From the NCBI RefSeq assembly GCF_030409215.1, contig NZ_JAUFPL010000028.1, positions 1 through 64,000 of the forward strand: a stretch of DNA of 64,000 nucleotides, given 5' to 3'. Shown here piece after piece: positions 34,639 through 43,400 of this stretch. A program made the position numbers and the translations under genes. Positions within the stretch are counted from its first letter, which is position 1; each line of letters starts with the position of its first letter. The notes beneath the pieces were generated by a model, which had not been told where the DNA came from, made no database searches, and was given only the letters and a program-made list of their open reading frames with translations. The stretch comes from Halomonas ramblicola. GTDB lineage: Bacteria > Pseudomonadota > Gammaproteobacteria > Pseudomonadales > Halomonadaceae.

Positions 34639-35799
34639 TCACAGGCTGCCTGCATCGTCGACGGAAGAACCAATGTCACCCGGCAAAGTGAGGGATGGCA
34701 GCAGCAGGCTGATCACGTTGTTCCAGCGAGCCAGCGGCGCCGAGGTCACGTAGACCACGTCCTGGGCCTGCAGCGGGAAGCGCGTCCCCAGCATCAGCCG
34801 CGTGGCATCGTTGATATCGAGCTGATAGACGGTGGCCAGTTTTTCGCTCTCGGGACCGTGCCCGCGCACCACGAAGATACCGGAAGGCTCGGCACGACTC
34901 TCGTTGATGCCCCCCGCCCTGGCCAGGGCATCGGTCAGGTTGACACGCTCATTGCCCAGCGGAATGGCCCCGGGCCGGTTGACCTGACCCAGCACCACCA
35001 CGTTCTGGTTCTCAGACGTGGGGATATGCAGCAGGTCACCATCACGCAGCAGGCGATTACCGCTCTGGTCGCCCTGCCGCAGCAGCTCATAGAGCGAAAT
35101 CCGCTGTTCCCGGCCGTCCCTGACCAGGGTCATGGCGTGCCAGTCTGCCTCCGGGGTCGCGCCCCCCGACTGGCTGATGGCATCCAGGATGGTCAACGGC
35201 TCGACGGTGATCGGCAGGGTACCGGGTTCCTCGACAGCGCCGGTCACATAGACCTTCTGGGAGCGGTAGGCCGCAATGTTCACCTCCACCTGCGGGTCGG
35301 TGATCACGCTGGACAGGCGACTCGTCAGCAGCCGCCGTATCTCCTCCAGGGTCCTGCCGGCGACCTGCAGACGCCCCACGTAGGGATAGAACATGGTGCC
35401 ATCCGGCTGGACCCGGTTGCCGGTATCCGCGGCATCGCGCTCGGAGCCCGCCGGTATGGTCAACTCCGGATGGTCGTAGACGATGATGCTCAGGATGTCC
35501 CCCGGCCCCACGCGGTACTGGTAGTCACGAATCTCGCTACGCACCTCGGTAGGCAGGGCCTGAGCCATGGACTCCTGTGGAGAGGCCATCGCTGACACCA
35601 GTTGAGGCGTTATCGGCTCGAGATCGACTCGTTCATCGAGCGATTCCCCGACCTCGTCCGGTTCGATATGGCCACCGGGCGACATGGCACAGCCTCCCAG
35701 CCAGCCCGACACCAGCAGGACGGCCATCAGCCCGACCAGAGGTGCGCGCCCTGTCGGCTTCCGGTCGCCCTCAGTGGGTGTATCATCATATAGGTTCAT
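34639..35799 (-). CDS. wza: Wza-like outer-membrane polysaccharide export lipoprotein
   Basis: A 386-residue lipoprotein with a signal peptide and lipobox ending LGGC (about residue 37). It has the poly-export domain YRVGPGDILSIIVYDHPEL (about 95-113), then SLBB-type beta-grasp repeats (KVYVTGAVEEPGTLPI and NVVVLGQVNRPGAIPL). It forms the outer-membrane channel that works with Wzc. The ATG at 35799 has GGGGAGG five bases upstream; a GTG one codon earlier is possible. It is the first gene of the leftward operon and lies just downstream of an ops element. Confidence 0.93.
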   Translation of the reverse strand: MNLYDDTPTEGDRKPTGRAPLVGLMAVLLVSGWLGGCAMSPGGHIEPDEVGESLDERVDLEPITPQLVSAMASPQESMAQALPTEVRSEIRDYQYRVGPGDILSIIVYDHPELTIPAGSERDAADTGNRVQPDGTMFYPYVGRLQVAGRTLEEIRRLLTSRLSSVITDPQVEVNIAAYRSQKVYVTGAVEEPGTLPITVEPLTILDAISQSGGATPEADWHAMTLVRDGREQRISLYELLRQGDQSGNRLLRDGDLLHIPTSENQNVVVLGQVNRPGAIPLGNERVNLTDALARAGGINESRAEPSGIFVVRGHGPESEKLATVYQLDINDATRLMLGTRFPLQAQDVVYVTSAPLARWNNVISLLLPSLTLPGDIGSSVDDAGSL

Positions 35800-36134
35800 C
35801 ACTGCCTCCCCGAGGTTCCGCTCACGCTACCGCCCCGGGGTGGTCTATATGGCGCATCCCCGAAGCCTTCTTGTTCCCGTGCGCCTACAGATGTTCGTTG
35901 GCGGACACATGCCCACCCCCTCCGGTTACAGACCGAGAGGAGAACACCGAAAGAGCTAACAAAAGCTTACATAACCACACACGATGGTACTGACGGTTTT
36001 TTCTCACCCAGTAGCCATGAAGGAACAATGAGAAAGACATGCGTCGAGGTATCAGGAGCACAGCCCGGGCAGGATGAAATTCCTGAGCTGTGGTAGGCTC
36101 GCCGCCTGTCATCATCGCAAGCAGGGACAGTCAC
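35800..36134. promoter_or_regulatory. Divergent control region with ops element leader
   Basis: About 335 bases between the leftward wza operon and the rightward glycosyltransferase at 36135. It contains the exact ops element at 35823-35834. Promoters for both directions should lie here; a TATGTA-like -10 is possible near 35970 on the minus strand, but I could not identify a convincing pair. No gene is seen. Confidence 0.6.
35823..35834 (-). promoter_or_regulatory. ops element (RfaH recruitment site)
   Basis: The minus strand reads GGCGGTAGCGTG, identical to the 12-base ops consensus. It lies 23 bases upstream of the wza ATG, in the leader of the operon that runs left for nearly 30 kb. In enterobacteria and relatives ops pauses RNA polymerase and recruits RfaH, which suppresses Rho termination and aids translation of long surface-polysaccharide operons. 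The position and exact match make the call strong; RfaH itself is not in the window. Confidence 0.9.
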
Positions 36135-37202
36135 GTGGCCCACAAACGCTTCGCCTTCGTCATCGAGGACCTGTATGGCGGCGGCGCCCAGAAATCGCTT
36201 CTCTATACCGCCGACCAGCTGCGCCAGCGCGGCCACGCGGTCATCGTCTTCACCCTGCGCGAGCTGATCGAGCATCGCCTGCCCGAGGGCCTGGAGATCG
36301 TCGACCTAGGCGTAGTCACCCGATTCACCAAGGCCACCACCACGACGCTCACCGAGAAGTGGCAGGCCGGCCGCATCGCCCGGGCACTCGAGGCCTGGCG
36401 GCCCGACGTGGTGATCTCCTGCTCCTGCGACAAGATCACCCGCCACCTGCGCCATCCCAACCTCTACTTCTGGGTGAAGTCCGACGTCTCGGCCAAGTTC
36501 GACGACCCGGCCAAGCGCGAACGCGCCTTCGCCAAGGTGCGCCGCTTCTACCGCGGCCGCCAGGTCATCGCCGTCTCCCACGGGGTGAAGGAGAACCTCG
36601 AGAAGGTGGTGGGCCTGCAGGCCGAGCGGATCCTCCCCATCTACAACCCCTACGAGCGGGAGCCCTTCGTCGAACTCGCCCGGGAGCCGGACGCACTGCC
36701 CAAGGGCGACTACTTCCTCTGCCTGGCCGCCCTGGAGCCCCGCAAGCGCCACGACCGCCTGCTGCGTGCCTACGCCGAGAGCGGCGTGGTCACGCCGCTG
36801 ATCCTGCTCGGCAAGGGCAAGCCCGAGCACGAGGCCGCGATACGCCGTCAGATCCATGAGCTCGGGCTGGAGCATCGTGTCACCCTGGCGGGCTACCACG
36901 CCAACCCCTACCCCTGGATCGCCGGCGCCAAGGCGGTGATCCTCACCTCGGACGCCGAGGGCCTGCCCCGCGTGCTCATCGAGGCGCTGATGCTGCACGT
37001 GCCGGTGATCAGCACCGACTGCCCCAGCGGCCCCCGCGAGATCCTCACCGGCGAACTGGCCCGATTCCTGGTGCCCCAGAACGACGAAGGGGGCCTGGCC
37101 CAGGCGATCGCTCGCATGGACCAGGCCCCCCTCGAGGTGGACGCCCGTTACTATCGTCAATTCCTGACCGAGACCGTCATCCCCCAGTTCGAGGCGCTAT
37201 GA
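36135..37202 (+). CDS. Family 4 glycosyltransferase
   Basis: A 355-residue GT-B enzyme. The N terminus contains EDLYGGGAQKSLLYTA, the acceptor-side glycine loop, and the C-terminal half has CLAALEPRKRHDRLL, GYHANPYPWIAGAKA and TSDAEGLPRVLIEAL with the donor-binding glutamates. A GTG at 36135 was chosen, with AGGGA seven bases upstream; another GTG at 36090 is in frame. It is the first gene of a rightward trio with a WaaP-like kinase 13 bases later, suggesting a lipopolysaccharide core or cell-surface glycan role. Confidence 0.88.
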   Translation: MAHKRFAFVIEDLYGGGAQKSLLYTADQLRQRGHAVIVFTLRELIEHRLPEGLEIVDLGVVTRFTKATTTTLTEKWQAGRIARALEAWRPDVVISCSCDKITRHLRHPNLYFWVKSDVSAKFDDPAKRERAFAKVRRFYRGRQVIAVSHGVKENLEKVVGLQAERILPIYNPYEREPFVELAREPDALPKGDYFLCLAALEPRKRHDRLLRAYAESGVVTPLILLGKGKPEHEAAIRRQIHELGLEHRVTLAGYHANPYPWIAGAKAVILTSDAEGLPRVLIEALMLHVPVISTDCPSGPREILTGELARFLVPQNDEGGLAQAIARMDQAPLEVDARYYRQFLTETVIPQFEAL

Positions 37203-37215
37203 CGGAGCCAGCCGC

Positions 37216-37926
37216 GTGAAACTACTCGATATCCCCTTCGACGACCGCCGCCGCCGTTACCTGGTGTTCCACGCCCAGGCCCTGCCGGCAGAATTGACAC
37301 TGGCCAGCACCGCCACCACCCGGGAGTTCGAGGCCGTGGGCAGCAGCCGGTTCTTCGTCTCCCGGGACGGCGCGCTGCTGGCCAAGGTGGTACCGGACAA
37401 GTACGCCAGGCGCGAGGCGCCGGTCAAGTGGCTCCTCCAGGACTACCTGGAGACCCGCTGGCTGGCCCAGTCCGACGCCCGCAAGGAGTACCGCAGCCTG
37501 CAGATCCTGCGCCGTGCCGGCCTGGCCGCGCCGCGCTGCCACGGCTGGGGCATCTCGCTCAACCCCGCCAACCGCAACGCCTCACTGCTGCTGATGGAGC
37601 ACGTGCAGGACGCCCGTCCCGGTGGCGAGGTGTTCGACGCCCTGGACGAGCCCGGCCGCCTCGCCTTCCTGGAACGCTTCTGCGAGGAAGTGGCCCGGCT
37701 CGCCCACGCCGGCTACGTGCACCGCGACCTCCACTACAACAACCTGCTCGTCGCCCAAGACGGCACCCTGCTGTGGATCGACGCCCACGTGCGCCGGCTA
37801 CCAACGAAAAGCGCCGACCAATGGCCGGCGCTAAAGCGTTCGTTGACGGTAAGCAAGCTCAGGGGGGAAACCTATCGTGAAAAGGTAGAGCAACAACTTC
37901 AGGCACTGTGGCATCATGCTTGCTGA
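37216..37926 (+). CDS. WaaP-like lipopolysaccharide core kinase family protein
   Basis: A 236-residue kinase-fold protein with the catalytic loop GYVHRDLHYNNLLV (about residue 170), followed by the metal-binding LLWIDAH, and the N-terminal lobe ending VKWLLQDYLETRW. It resembles the heptose kinases WaaP/InaA. It could phosphorylate a core sugar of lipopolysaccharide. It starts at GTG 13 bases after the glycosyltransferase, and both precede a GT2 gene on the plus strand. Confidence 0.8.
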   Translation: MKLLDIPFDDRRRRYLVFHAQALPAELTLASTATTREFEAVGSSRFFVSRDGALLAKVVPDKYARREAPVKWLLQDYLETRWLAQSDARKEYRSLQILRRAGLAAPRCHGWGISLNPANRNASLLLMEHVQDARPGGEVFDALDEPGRLAFLERFCEEVARLAHAGYVHRDLHYNNLLVAQDGTLLWIDAHVRRLPTKSADQWPALKRSLTVSKLRGETYREKVEQQLQALWHHAC

Positions 37927-37962
37927 CCCAGTCTCCAATGAAATGGCACGGTAATCGAATCC

Positions 37963-38868
37963 ATGCGTAACCAGCAGCCCTCCGTGGCTATCATTATTCC
38001 TTGCTTCAACCGTTGGCCCCATGTCCGCGAGGCTATCGACTCAGTACTCGCACAGACTTGGCAAAATACTCATTGCATTATCGTGGATGATGTTTCCACA
38101 GACGACAGTTACTCGCGGTTAAAGGAGAACTACGGATCTGAGCCCAAGGTATCGGTCCATCAGCTGGAGACTAACCGGGGACAGTCAGCCGCAAGAAATT
38201 TCGGCGTAGATCGCAGCAATGCTGACTATATAGGATTTCTGGACTCCGATGACCTCCTCGTCGAGACAGCCGTGGCCAGCCGCATGCGACTGGCAGTGGA
38301 CCACCCCGACTTCGAGGGAATCATCTTCGGCGACAAGATCGACGAAGACTCACAGAAGTCTCTCCTTCCTGGTGAGAAGGAAGATTCATCTCCCCTGACA
38401 CTTAGCGAATATATCGAGGACATGGGATGGCTGCACACTAACAGCTTCATCATGAAGCGAATAGAGTTCCAAACTCTAAAGGGGTTCAATGAGAAGCTTC
38501 GAAAGAAAGAGGATGTAGAGTTTTTTCTCCGGGCACTAGGGAAGCGGGAAGCACTCTATGGCAAGGGGCCATGCTGCATGGTGCGGAATGTGGATACGCA
38601 CAGGGCTCGGCACGATCATAAGCGAATCATCCAGCAGGGTGAGCGCTTTATCGACGCAATCCAGAACAATCCTAGTCTTACCAGTGTCCTGACTCAGGAT
38701 CAGATCAAGAAACTCGTGGAAGCGGATACGAGGTCCGTGCTCCAGTCACTCTACCGGATGAAGCAGGGTCAAAGGTTCCGAAGCACGATGCGTGAGGCGT
38801 TCACCAGCGGAAAGCTACGCCTAGATGTTCGCATGACCAAACGCTATTTGTTGTCATTCTTCCGGTAG
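37963..38868 (+). CDS. Family 2 glycosyltransferase
   Basis: A 301-residue GT-A enzyme with VAIIIPCFNRWPHVREAI at the start, the nucleotide site IVDDVSTDDS (about 45-54), LETNRGQSAARNFGV and the metal site GFLDSDD near residue 95. The C-terminal half is basic. It is the last of the three rightward genes and converges with the pyruvyl transferase gene, with only nine bases between the stops and no hairpin terminator in the gap. Confidence 0.9.
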   Translation: MRNQQPSVAIIIPCFNRWPHVREAIDSVLAQTWQNTHCIIVDDVSTDDSYSRLKENYGSEPKVSVHQLETNRGQSAARNFGVDRSNADYIGFLDSDDLLVETAVASRMRLAVDHPDFEGIIFGDKIDEDSQKSLLPGEKEDSSPLTLSEYIEDMGWLHTNSFIMKRIEFQTLKGFNEKLRKKEDVEFFLRALGKREALYGKGPCCMVRNVDTHRARHDHKRIIQQGERFIDAIQNNPSLTSVLTQDQIKKLVEADTRSVLQSLYRMKQGQRFRSTMREAFTSGKLRLDVRMTKRYLLSFFR

Positions 38869-38877
38869 CAGTTATTA

Positions 38878-39723
38878 TCAACCCACCACACCCTGTGCAA
38901 CCAACGTATTCAAGTCAGGAAATGCAAAATCTTCTTCACGGTAGACAAGGTGTTCAGGGCTTGTCTTGAGACCACTCATTTCGTTTCCATTGAATTCACG
39001 GAGTGGGACAGGAAAATCCAAGCCTACAGACGCATAGTAGTCCTTGTACTTCAACAAGGACTCGGTTTTAGGCGTAACCAGTGTAGCAGGTCGACCTAGG
39101 GCATGGGCAAAGATTACCCCATGTAAAGATGAGCTGAAGACATGTTCCACTTCCTGTATCTGACGACATACGTTCGACGGATAGTCGTCAATGTCTATCA
39201 ACCGGATACTCTTGGGAAGCTTTCGGTAGTGGCCACGCTCTTTGTAATGGGGTATAAAGGCCACCGAACCAGTCTCAGGCTGAATTGTATCGTCCTGATA
39301 CATGAACCTGACAAGCAGCCCGGGGTCAAGCAAAAACCTCACCCGGGAAAGATCATATCCCTTACCCCGGAACTCGTCATAGGTAATCGGTCCACGTAGT
39401 CCTAGTATCTTGACATTGTTTTTCTTGGGAAGCTCCGCAGCCTTTCCTTGGGTCCCGATTCCACAGAGAATGTCTCCATGCTGAACTCGATGGGAAACGG
39501 AACCTATTAGCAGCAGCCTTCCACCGTCAATGCTATTGGCATTGACAGGCGTCACTCCATATCTTCGCTGGATGATATCCTTGGCAAAAATATCACCGGC
39601 ATTTCCAATTGCAAAGTACTTATGAGAATCACGGAAAACGATGTGCCTGAGCTTGAGCTTCCAATTCGGCACAATTCGGTGATACCAGTAATAAGTTTTC
39701 AGCTCCACGGCGACTCCTGGCAA
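38878..39723 (-). CDS. Polysaccharide pyruvyl transferase family protein
   Basis: A 281-residue protein of the CsaB/WcaK-type family, with NAGDIFAKDIIQRRYG near residue 40, the glycine-rich LLIGSVSHRVQHGDILCGIGTQ near 70-91, VRFLLDPGLLVRF, and EVEHVFSSSLHGVIFAHALG near residue 195, the typical SxHG histidine region. It likely adds pyruvate as a ketal to a sugar from phosphoenolpyruvate, giving the polymer extra negative charge. The start lies about 150 bases after the next upstream gene's end, so it may have its own promoter. Confidence 0.85.
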   Translation of the reverse strand: MPGVAVELKTYYWYHRIVPNWKLKLRHIVFRDSHKYFAIGNAGDIFAKDIIQRRYGVTPVNANSIDGGRLLLIGSVSHRVQHGDILCGIGTQGKAAELPKKNNVKILGLRGPITYDEFRGKGYDLSRVRFLLDPGLLVRFMYQDDTIQPETGSVAFIPHYKERGHYRKLPKSIRLIDIDDYPSNVCRQIQEVEHVFSSSLHGVIFAHALGRPATLVTPKTESLLKYKDYYASVGLDFPVPLREFNGNEMSGLKTSPEHLVYREEDFAFPDLNTLVAQGVVG

Positions 39724-39876
39724 AGCATTGGTTAACCGACTGCTATTACATTCACAAAAATCGCCTACGACCCAAGGACGGCTAGCATTTTATCTTCCCG
39801 ATGGTCGCAGGTATCGGTTCAGGCCATTACCTCGGCTTTGGAAAAGCTGTATATAATTGATGATTAAACTGCTCCC

Positions 39877-40761
39877 CTACGAGTTCACGGCCGGATCCAG
39901 TGGCCCCGGCTCGGTTTCCGGTGTGCACTCCGCCAGCGCCGCTTTCACGCGCTCCAGGGCCGCCTGGCCGGTCGTGCCCGCCGTAACCCGCTGCCACCAC
40001 TCGCGATGCACGGCCTTGACGGTAACGGGGACCGAATCCAGCCCCACCCGCTGCGCCATCGCCAGGCGGTGCAGGCCGCGATTGATCTTGATCAGGCGCC
40101 CTTCCCGGCTGACGGCCACGCCCAAGTCGTCCTTGCCGCGCTGGGCATCGAAGCCGCGCGCGGCCATGTCGTCCATGAAGCTCAGGTAGACGCGCAGGTA
40201 GGTCAGGATGCGCTCCTCGCTGTCCAGCAACACGCCCTTCTGGTGGGAGCGCCACGGTCTGCCGGATTCCAGTCGTGCCTTGAACTTCCGGAACGCCTCG
40301 CTGCCGGTCAGGTCGTCGCGATGCGTCTCCAGGTCGCTGATAAAGCGGTAGCGCGACCCATTGCGCTGGTCGACACACTGCAAGCCGCCACGCCGCAGGT
40401 CCCAATCGCCACCCCAGATGAATGCCGAGGACCTGGGTCGACGGCGCCTGGGCAGGAAACCTCGCCAATCGGTACCTTGGGCCAGCTCTTGCGGATTCAC
40501 GTGGAGCACGAGATCGTCCCCTATCACCCGTTCGACCACCCGCCGCGGCAAACCAAACCTCTCCACTTGGGACGCCCCTGGTAGGCCGCACTTCCACACA
40601 TCGAACAACACCCGTTCCAGGGGTAGCCCCACCCAGGACTGAAACCCTTCTCGAACTACGTGCTGGACGCGCGCCCGCTGCACCGGCCAGTACATCCTCG
40701 CATCTGCCAGGGGGGCGAACGCCGGGTCACCGCCGGGTGGCATCGGTAGTGCTCGCCTCAT
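39877..40761 (-). CDS. Uncharacterised protein with ParB-like GLHRL motif
   Basis: A 294-residue protein I cannot assign to a named family. Its start overlaps the stop of the upstream glycosyltransferase (ATGA), so it is translated with it. The C-terminal third has LGVAVSREGRLIKINRGLHR, followed by LAMAQRVGLDSVPVTV, which looks like the ParB/Srx-type pattern G(R/D)G-x-G-x-HRLA-x-A-x-L-x-x-IPV. The middle is basic with FIWGGDWDLRRGG. Proteins with this motif occur in O-antigen loci. A role in regulating or modifying polysaccharide is possible but not supported by sequence. Confidence 0.6.
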   Translation of the reverse strand: MRRALPMPPGGDPAFAPLADARMYWPVQRARVQHVVREGFQSWVGLPLERVLFDVWKCGLPGASQVERFGLPRRVVERVIGDDLVLHVNPQELAQGTDWRGFLPRRRRPRSSAFIWGGDWDLRRGGLQCVDQRNGSRYRFISDLETHRDDLTGSEAFRKFKARLESGRPWRSHQKGVLLDSEERILTYLRVYLSFMDDMAARGFDAQRGKDDLGVAVSREGRLIKINRGLHRLAMAQRVGLDSVPVTVKAVHREWWQRVTAGTTGQAALERVKAALAECTPETEPGPLDPAVNS

Positions 40762-41915
40762 GAGGCCCCCTGTTGCTCGGGTTCCAAGAAACGGCTGGCC
40801 ACGGTCTCGGGCCGGAAGTCGTCCAGCCAGGCCTCGTCGAGGGCCGGCTTCTCGCCCTGCACGGCCGTGCGGATGCCCTCGGCCAGGCCCTCCTCGTCGT
40901 GCGGCACCACGCAGCTCGCCAGCTCGCCCTTGAGGATCTCGCGAATGCCCCCGGGACAGTCCACGCTGAGCACCGGCGTGCCGCAGGCCAGCGCCTCGAA
41001 CAGCACGATGCCCATGCCCTCGAAGCGCGAACTGAGCACGAACAGTCGTGCATGGTGCATCCACGGATAGGGGTTGGCACGCTGACCGGCGAAGATCACC
41101 CGCCCCGCCAGGCCCAGCTCCTCCACCAGCGCCTCCAGCCGCGGGCGCTCCTGGCCGTCGCCCACCAGCACCAGCGGCAGCTCGACGCCGGAGCGGGCAT
41201 AGGCGCGAACCAGCAGCGCATGGTCCTTGGCCGGTACCAGGCGGGCCACGTTGACGATATAGGGGCTCTCGGGCAGGTCGGGCTCGGACTCGCGCATCTG
41301 CCGGCGAATGCTGGCCAGCGGGCAGGGGTTGACGATCACCTGTAGCGACGCCGGCTCGCAACCACTGGCCGCCAGCGCCTGGCGCACGCTCTCCGCCACC
41401 CCGGACGACACCGCCACCAGGTGCCGCCCCTGGTAGAGGCAGCGGGCAAACAGCCAGCGACACCAGCGTCGCTCATGGATGTTGAGGATGTTCTCGAGCG
41501 CATAGCGGGCCCGCGCATCGCGGAACGTCCACACCAGCTCGAAGGTGCCCACGCCGCGGAACACGATGCGGTCCACCCGCCCGTGGCGCGCCTCGAAACG
41601 CCGCAGCCACAAGCGGAACACCGCCCCGCCTATCACTCCCGAGCCCAAAAACAGCGAGCGCCTGACCAACGGATTGATGAACAGCCGCACCAGCAGTTCC
41701 AGCACCAGGCCGATCCCGGTGAGCCTCGCCCAGCGCTTCAGTCGCAGCGAGTGGCACACCACGCTCGGCTCCTCCGGCGCCAGCGGCCGCTTGGCACGGC
41801 TCAGGCTAAGCAGATGGCTCTCGTGGCCGGCCTGGGCGAAGGCATCGGCCAGGTTCACCGCCACCCGCTCCATACCGCCCATCTTGAGGGAGCGGACCAC
41901 CACCAGCGTTCGCAT
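40758..41915 (-). CDS. Family 4 glycosyltransferase
   Basis: A 385-residue GT-B enzyme. The N terminus reads LVVVRSLKMGGMERVAVNLA, and the C-terminal half contains NVARLVPAKDHALLVRAY, GYxANPYPWMHHARLFVLSS-type donor loop (here GQRANPYPWM) and FEGMGIVLFEALACGTP with the donor glutamate. It shares this NPYPW pattern with the glycosyltransferase at 36135. Its ATG shares one base with the stop of the ligase gene (TGATG), so it is translationally coupled to it and to the next gene. Confidence 0.9.
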   Translation of the reverse strand: MRTLVVVRSLKMGGMERVAVNLADAFAQAGHESHLLSLSRAKRPLAPEEPSVVCHSLRLKRWARLTGIGLVLELLVRLFINPLVRRSLFLGSGVIGGAVFRLWLRRFEARHGRVDRIVFRGVGTFELVWTFRDARARYALENILNIHERRWCRWLFARCLYQGRHLVAVSSGVAESVRQALAASGCEPASLQVIVNPCPLASIRRQMRESEPDLPESPYIVNVARLVPAKDHALLVRAYARSGVELPLVLVGDGQERPRLEALVEELGLAGRVIFAGQRANPYPWMHHARLFVLSSRFEGMGIVLFEALACGTPVLSVDCPGGIREILKGELASCVVPHDEEGLAEGIRTAVQGEKPALDEAWLDDFRPETVASRFLEPEQQGAS

Positions 41916-43273
41916 CAGGGACTTGCCTTGGCTGTCAGGGAAGGAAAGATGCGCCGGCCGGTCGCCACCTGCCAACGCCAGATATGGGTCACCAATCCGC
42001 CGGCGACCAGGTTCTGCACATAGGCCCCGGTCCAGAAGGTGCCATAGGACTCGAACTGGCTGACGATGGCGTAGAAGACGAAGAATCCCGCGCCGAACAG
42101 CGCCATGTCGCCCGGCATGACCGCCGCCCGCCAGGCCTGCCAGGTGCCCAGGCCGATCCAGGCAATCAGTGCCAACACCACCGCCAGGCCCAGCAGGCCA
42201 TAGCTCACCAGCAGCTCGAGGAAGGTGTTGTGCAGGTGGCCATACAGCGCCTGGGTCTTCTCCGGCAGCCAGTCGGTGTGCTCGATGACCAGGCTGCGCC
42301 CCTCCTCGCCCCAGCCCACCAGCGGCCGCTCGGCGATCCAGTCCAGCGAGGCCCGCCACGTCAGCAGGCGGTTGCCCACGCTGCTGTAGGGAATCGACTG
42401 CCAGTCGCCCTCCAGCGCCCGGGCGATGATGCGATTCTCGTCGGCCAGCCGCTCGGTCACCGGTTGATGGAAGGCCAGTGCCCCGGCCACGATCATCCCG
42501 GCCGCGGCGGCCAGCCCCCACCAGGCCTTGCGGGGCAGGCGTCGCCCCGCCCCCCACCAGGCCAGGGCCGGCAGCAACGGCAGCACCACCAGCAGCGCCA
42601 GCCAGACGGCGCGGGTCTGGGTGATCACGATGCCCACCGCACACACCGCCAGGGCGAGCGTCCACAGCAGGCGCCGGCTCCAGGCCAGGGCGCCCTGCCC
42701 GTGCCAGCAGCGCCCGGCGAAGCACACCAGCCCGAGCAGGCCGCTGCCGAACAGCATGGAATCGTGCTGGGAGTTGCGAATGGCGAACTCGGCGCGCACG
42801 CCCTGCAGCCCCAGTCGCCACTGCTCCAAGCTGCCCTCGGGCCAGAACACCACCGCCACCAGGCCCGCGAGCCCCAACCCCCAGGCCAGCAGGGTGGCGC
42901 GCGTGTTGCCCCCCAGCCACCAGGCCAGGCCGATGAACAGGAACCACTTGGCCAGCCGGTCGACCTGGGGATTGTCGGTCATCCATTCGGGATGATGCAG
43001 ATACCCCGCCACCCAGGAGATCACCTGCACCACGACCACTGCCAGCAGCAACCACAGCGCCCCGCCCCCCCGAATGCCACGCCCCCAGCGCAGCACAGCG
43101 AACAACCCGGTCAGGGCCATCAGGGTACCGGCCAGCTCGCCGGTGCCGGGCTCCACCAGGCGCAACCCGGCATAGAGCAGCACGCATCCCAGGCCCAGCC
43201 ACCACAACCAAAGGGGAGAAGCCCAGGCGGGGGGCGTGCCGCCCGGCTCGATAAGGGAAAGGGGATGCCTCAC
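41915..43273 (-). CDS. O-antigen ligase-type (WaaL/Wzy_C) membrane protein
   Basis: A 452-residue protein with about 11-12 predicted spans and a large periplasmic loop (about residues 275-350) containing SSVGNRLLTWRASLDWI and LVGWGEEGRSLV, followed by HLHNTFLELLVSYGLLG, the Wzy_C/WaaL hallmark. It either joins finished glycan to lipid A core or polymerises repeats; the two roles cannot be separated by sequence alone. The nearby WaaP-like kinase favours a lipopolysaccharide link. It is coupled to the glycosyltransferase downstream. Confidence 0.85.
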   Translation of the reverse strand: MRHPLSLIEPGGTPPAWASPLWLWWLGLGCVLLYAGLRLVEPGTGELAGTLMALTGLFAVLRWGRGIRGGGALWLLLAVVVVQVISWVAGYLHHPEWMTDNPQVDRLAKWFLFIGLAWWLGGNTRATLLAWGLGLAGLVAVVFWPEGSLEQWRLGLQGVRAEFAIRNSQHDSMLFGSGLLGLVCFAGRCWHGQGALAWSRRLLWTLALAVCAVGIVITQTRAVWLALLVVLPLLPALAWWGAGRRLPRKAWWGLAAAAGMIVAGALAFHQPVTERLADENRIIARALEGDWQSIPYSSVGNRLLTWRASLDWIAERPLVGWGEEGRSLVIEHTDWLPEKTQALYGHLHNTFLELLVSYGLLGLAVVLALIAWIGLGTWQAWRAAVMPGDMALFGAGFFVFYAIVSQFESYGTFWTGAYVQNLVAGGLVTHIWRWQVATGRRIFPSLTAKASP

Positions 43274-43341
43274 TGCCTATGTCACTCTTTGCGTTACCAC
43301 GGAAGCGGGGATAGTAGCAGAAACCCCGCCCCAGACACGAC

Positions 43342-43364
43342 GTAGCCGCGCATTGCGCGGCTAC
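43342..43364. repeat. Perfect 10-bp-stem hairpin between two minus-strand genes
   Basis: The sequence GTAGCCGCGC-ATT-GCGCGGCTAC is a perfect inverted repeat. It lies between the stop of the antitoxin-like gene (43401) and the start of the ligase gene (43273), with a shorter outer pair GCCCCAG/CTGGGGC around it (43328-43390). No T-run follows, so a Rho-independent terminator is uncertain. It may insulate the ligase operon. Confidence 0.55.
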
Positions 43365-43400
43365 TCCGTCACTCATCCTGACACTGGGGCATAGAAGCCG

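Noticed and set aside
40762..41463. N-terminal extension of the gene at 39877 running inside the glycosyltransferase gene
   Set aside because: The extension is out of frame with and antagonistic to a clearly coding GT4 gene on the same strand; the ATGA overlap at 40758-40761 gives a natural start.
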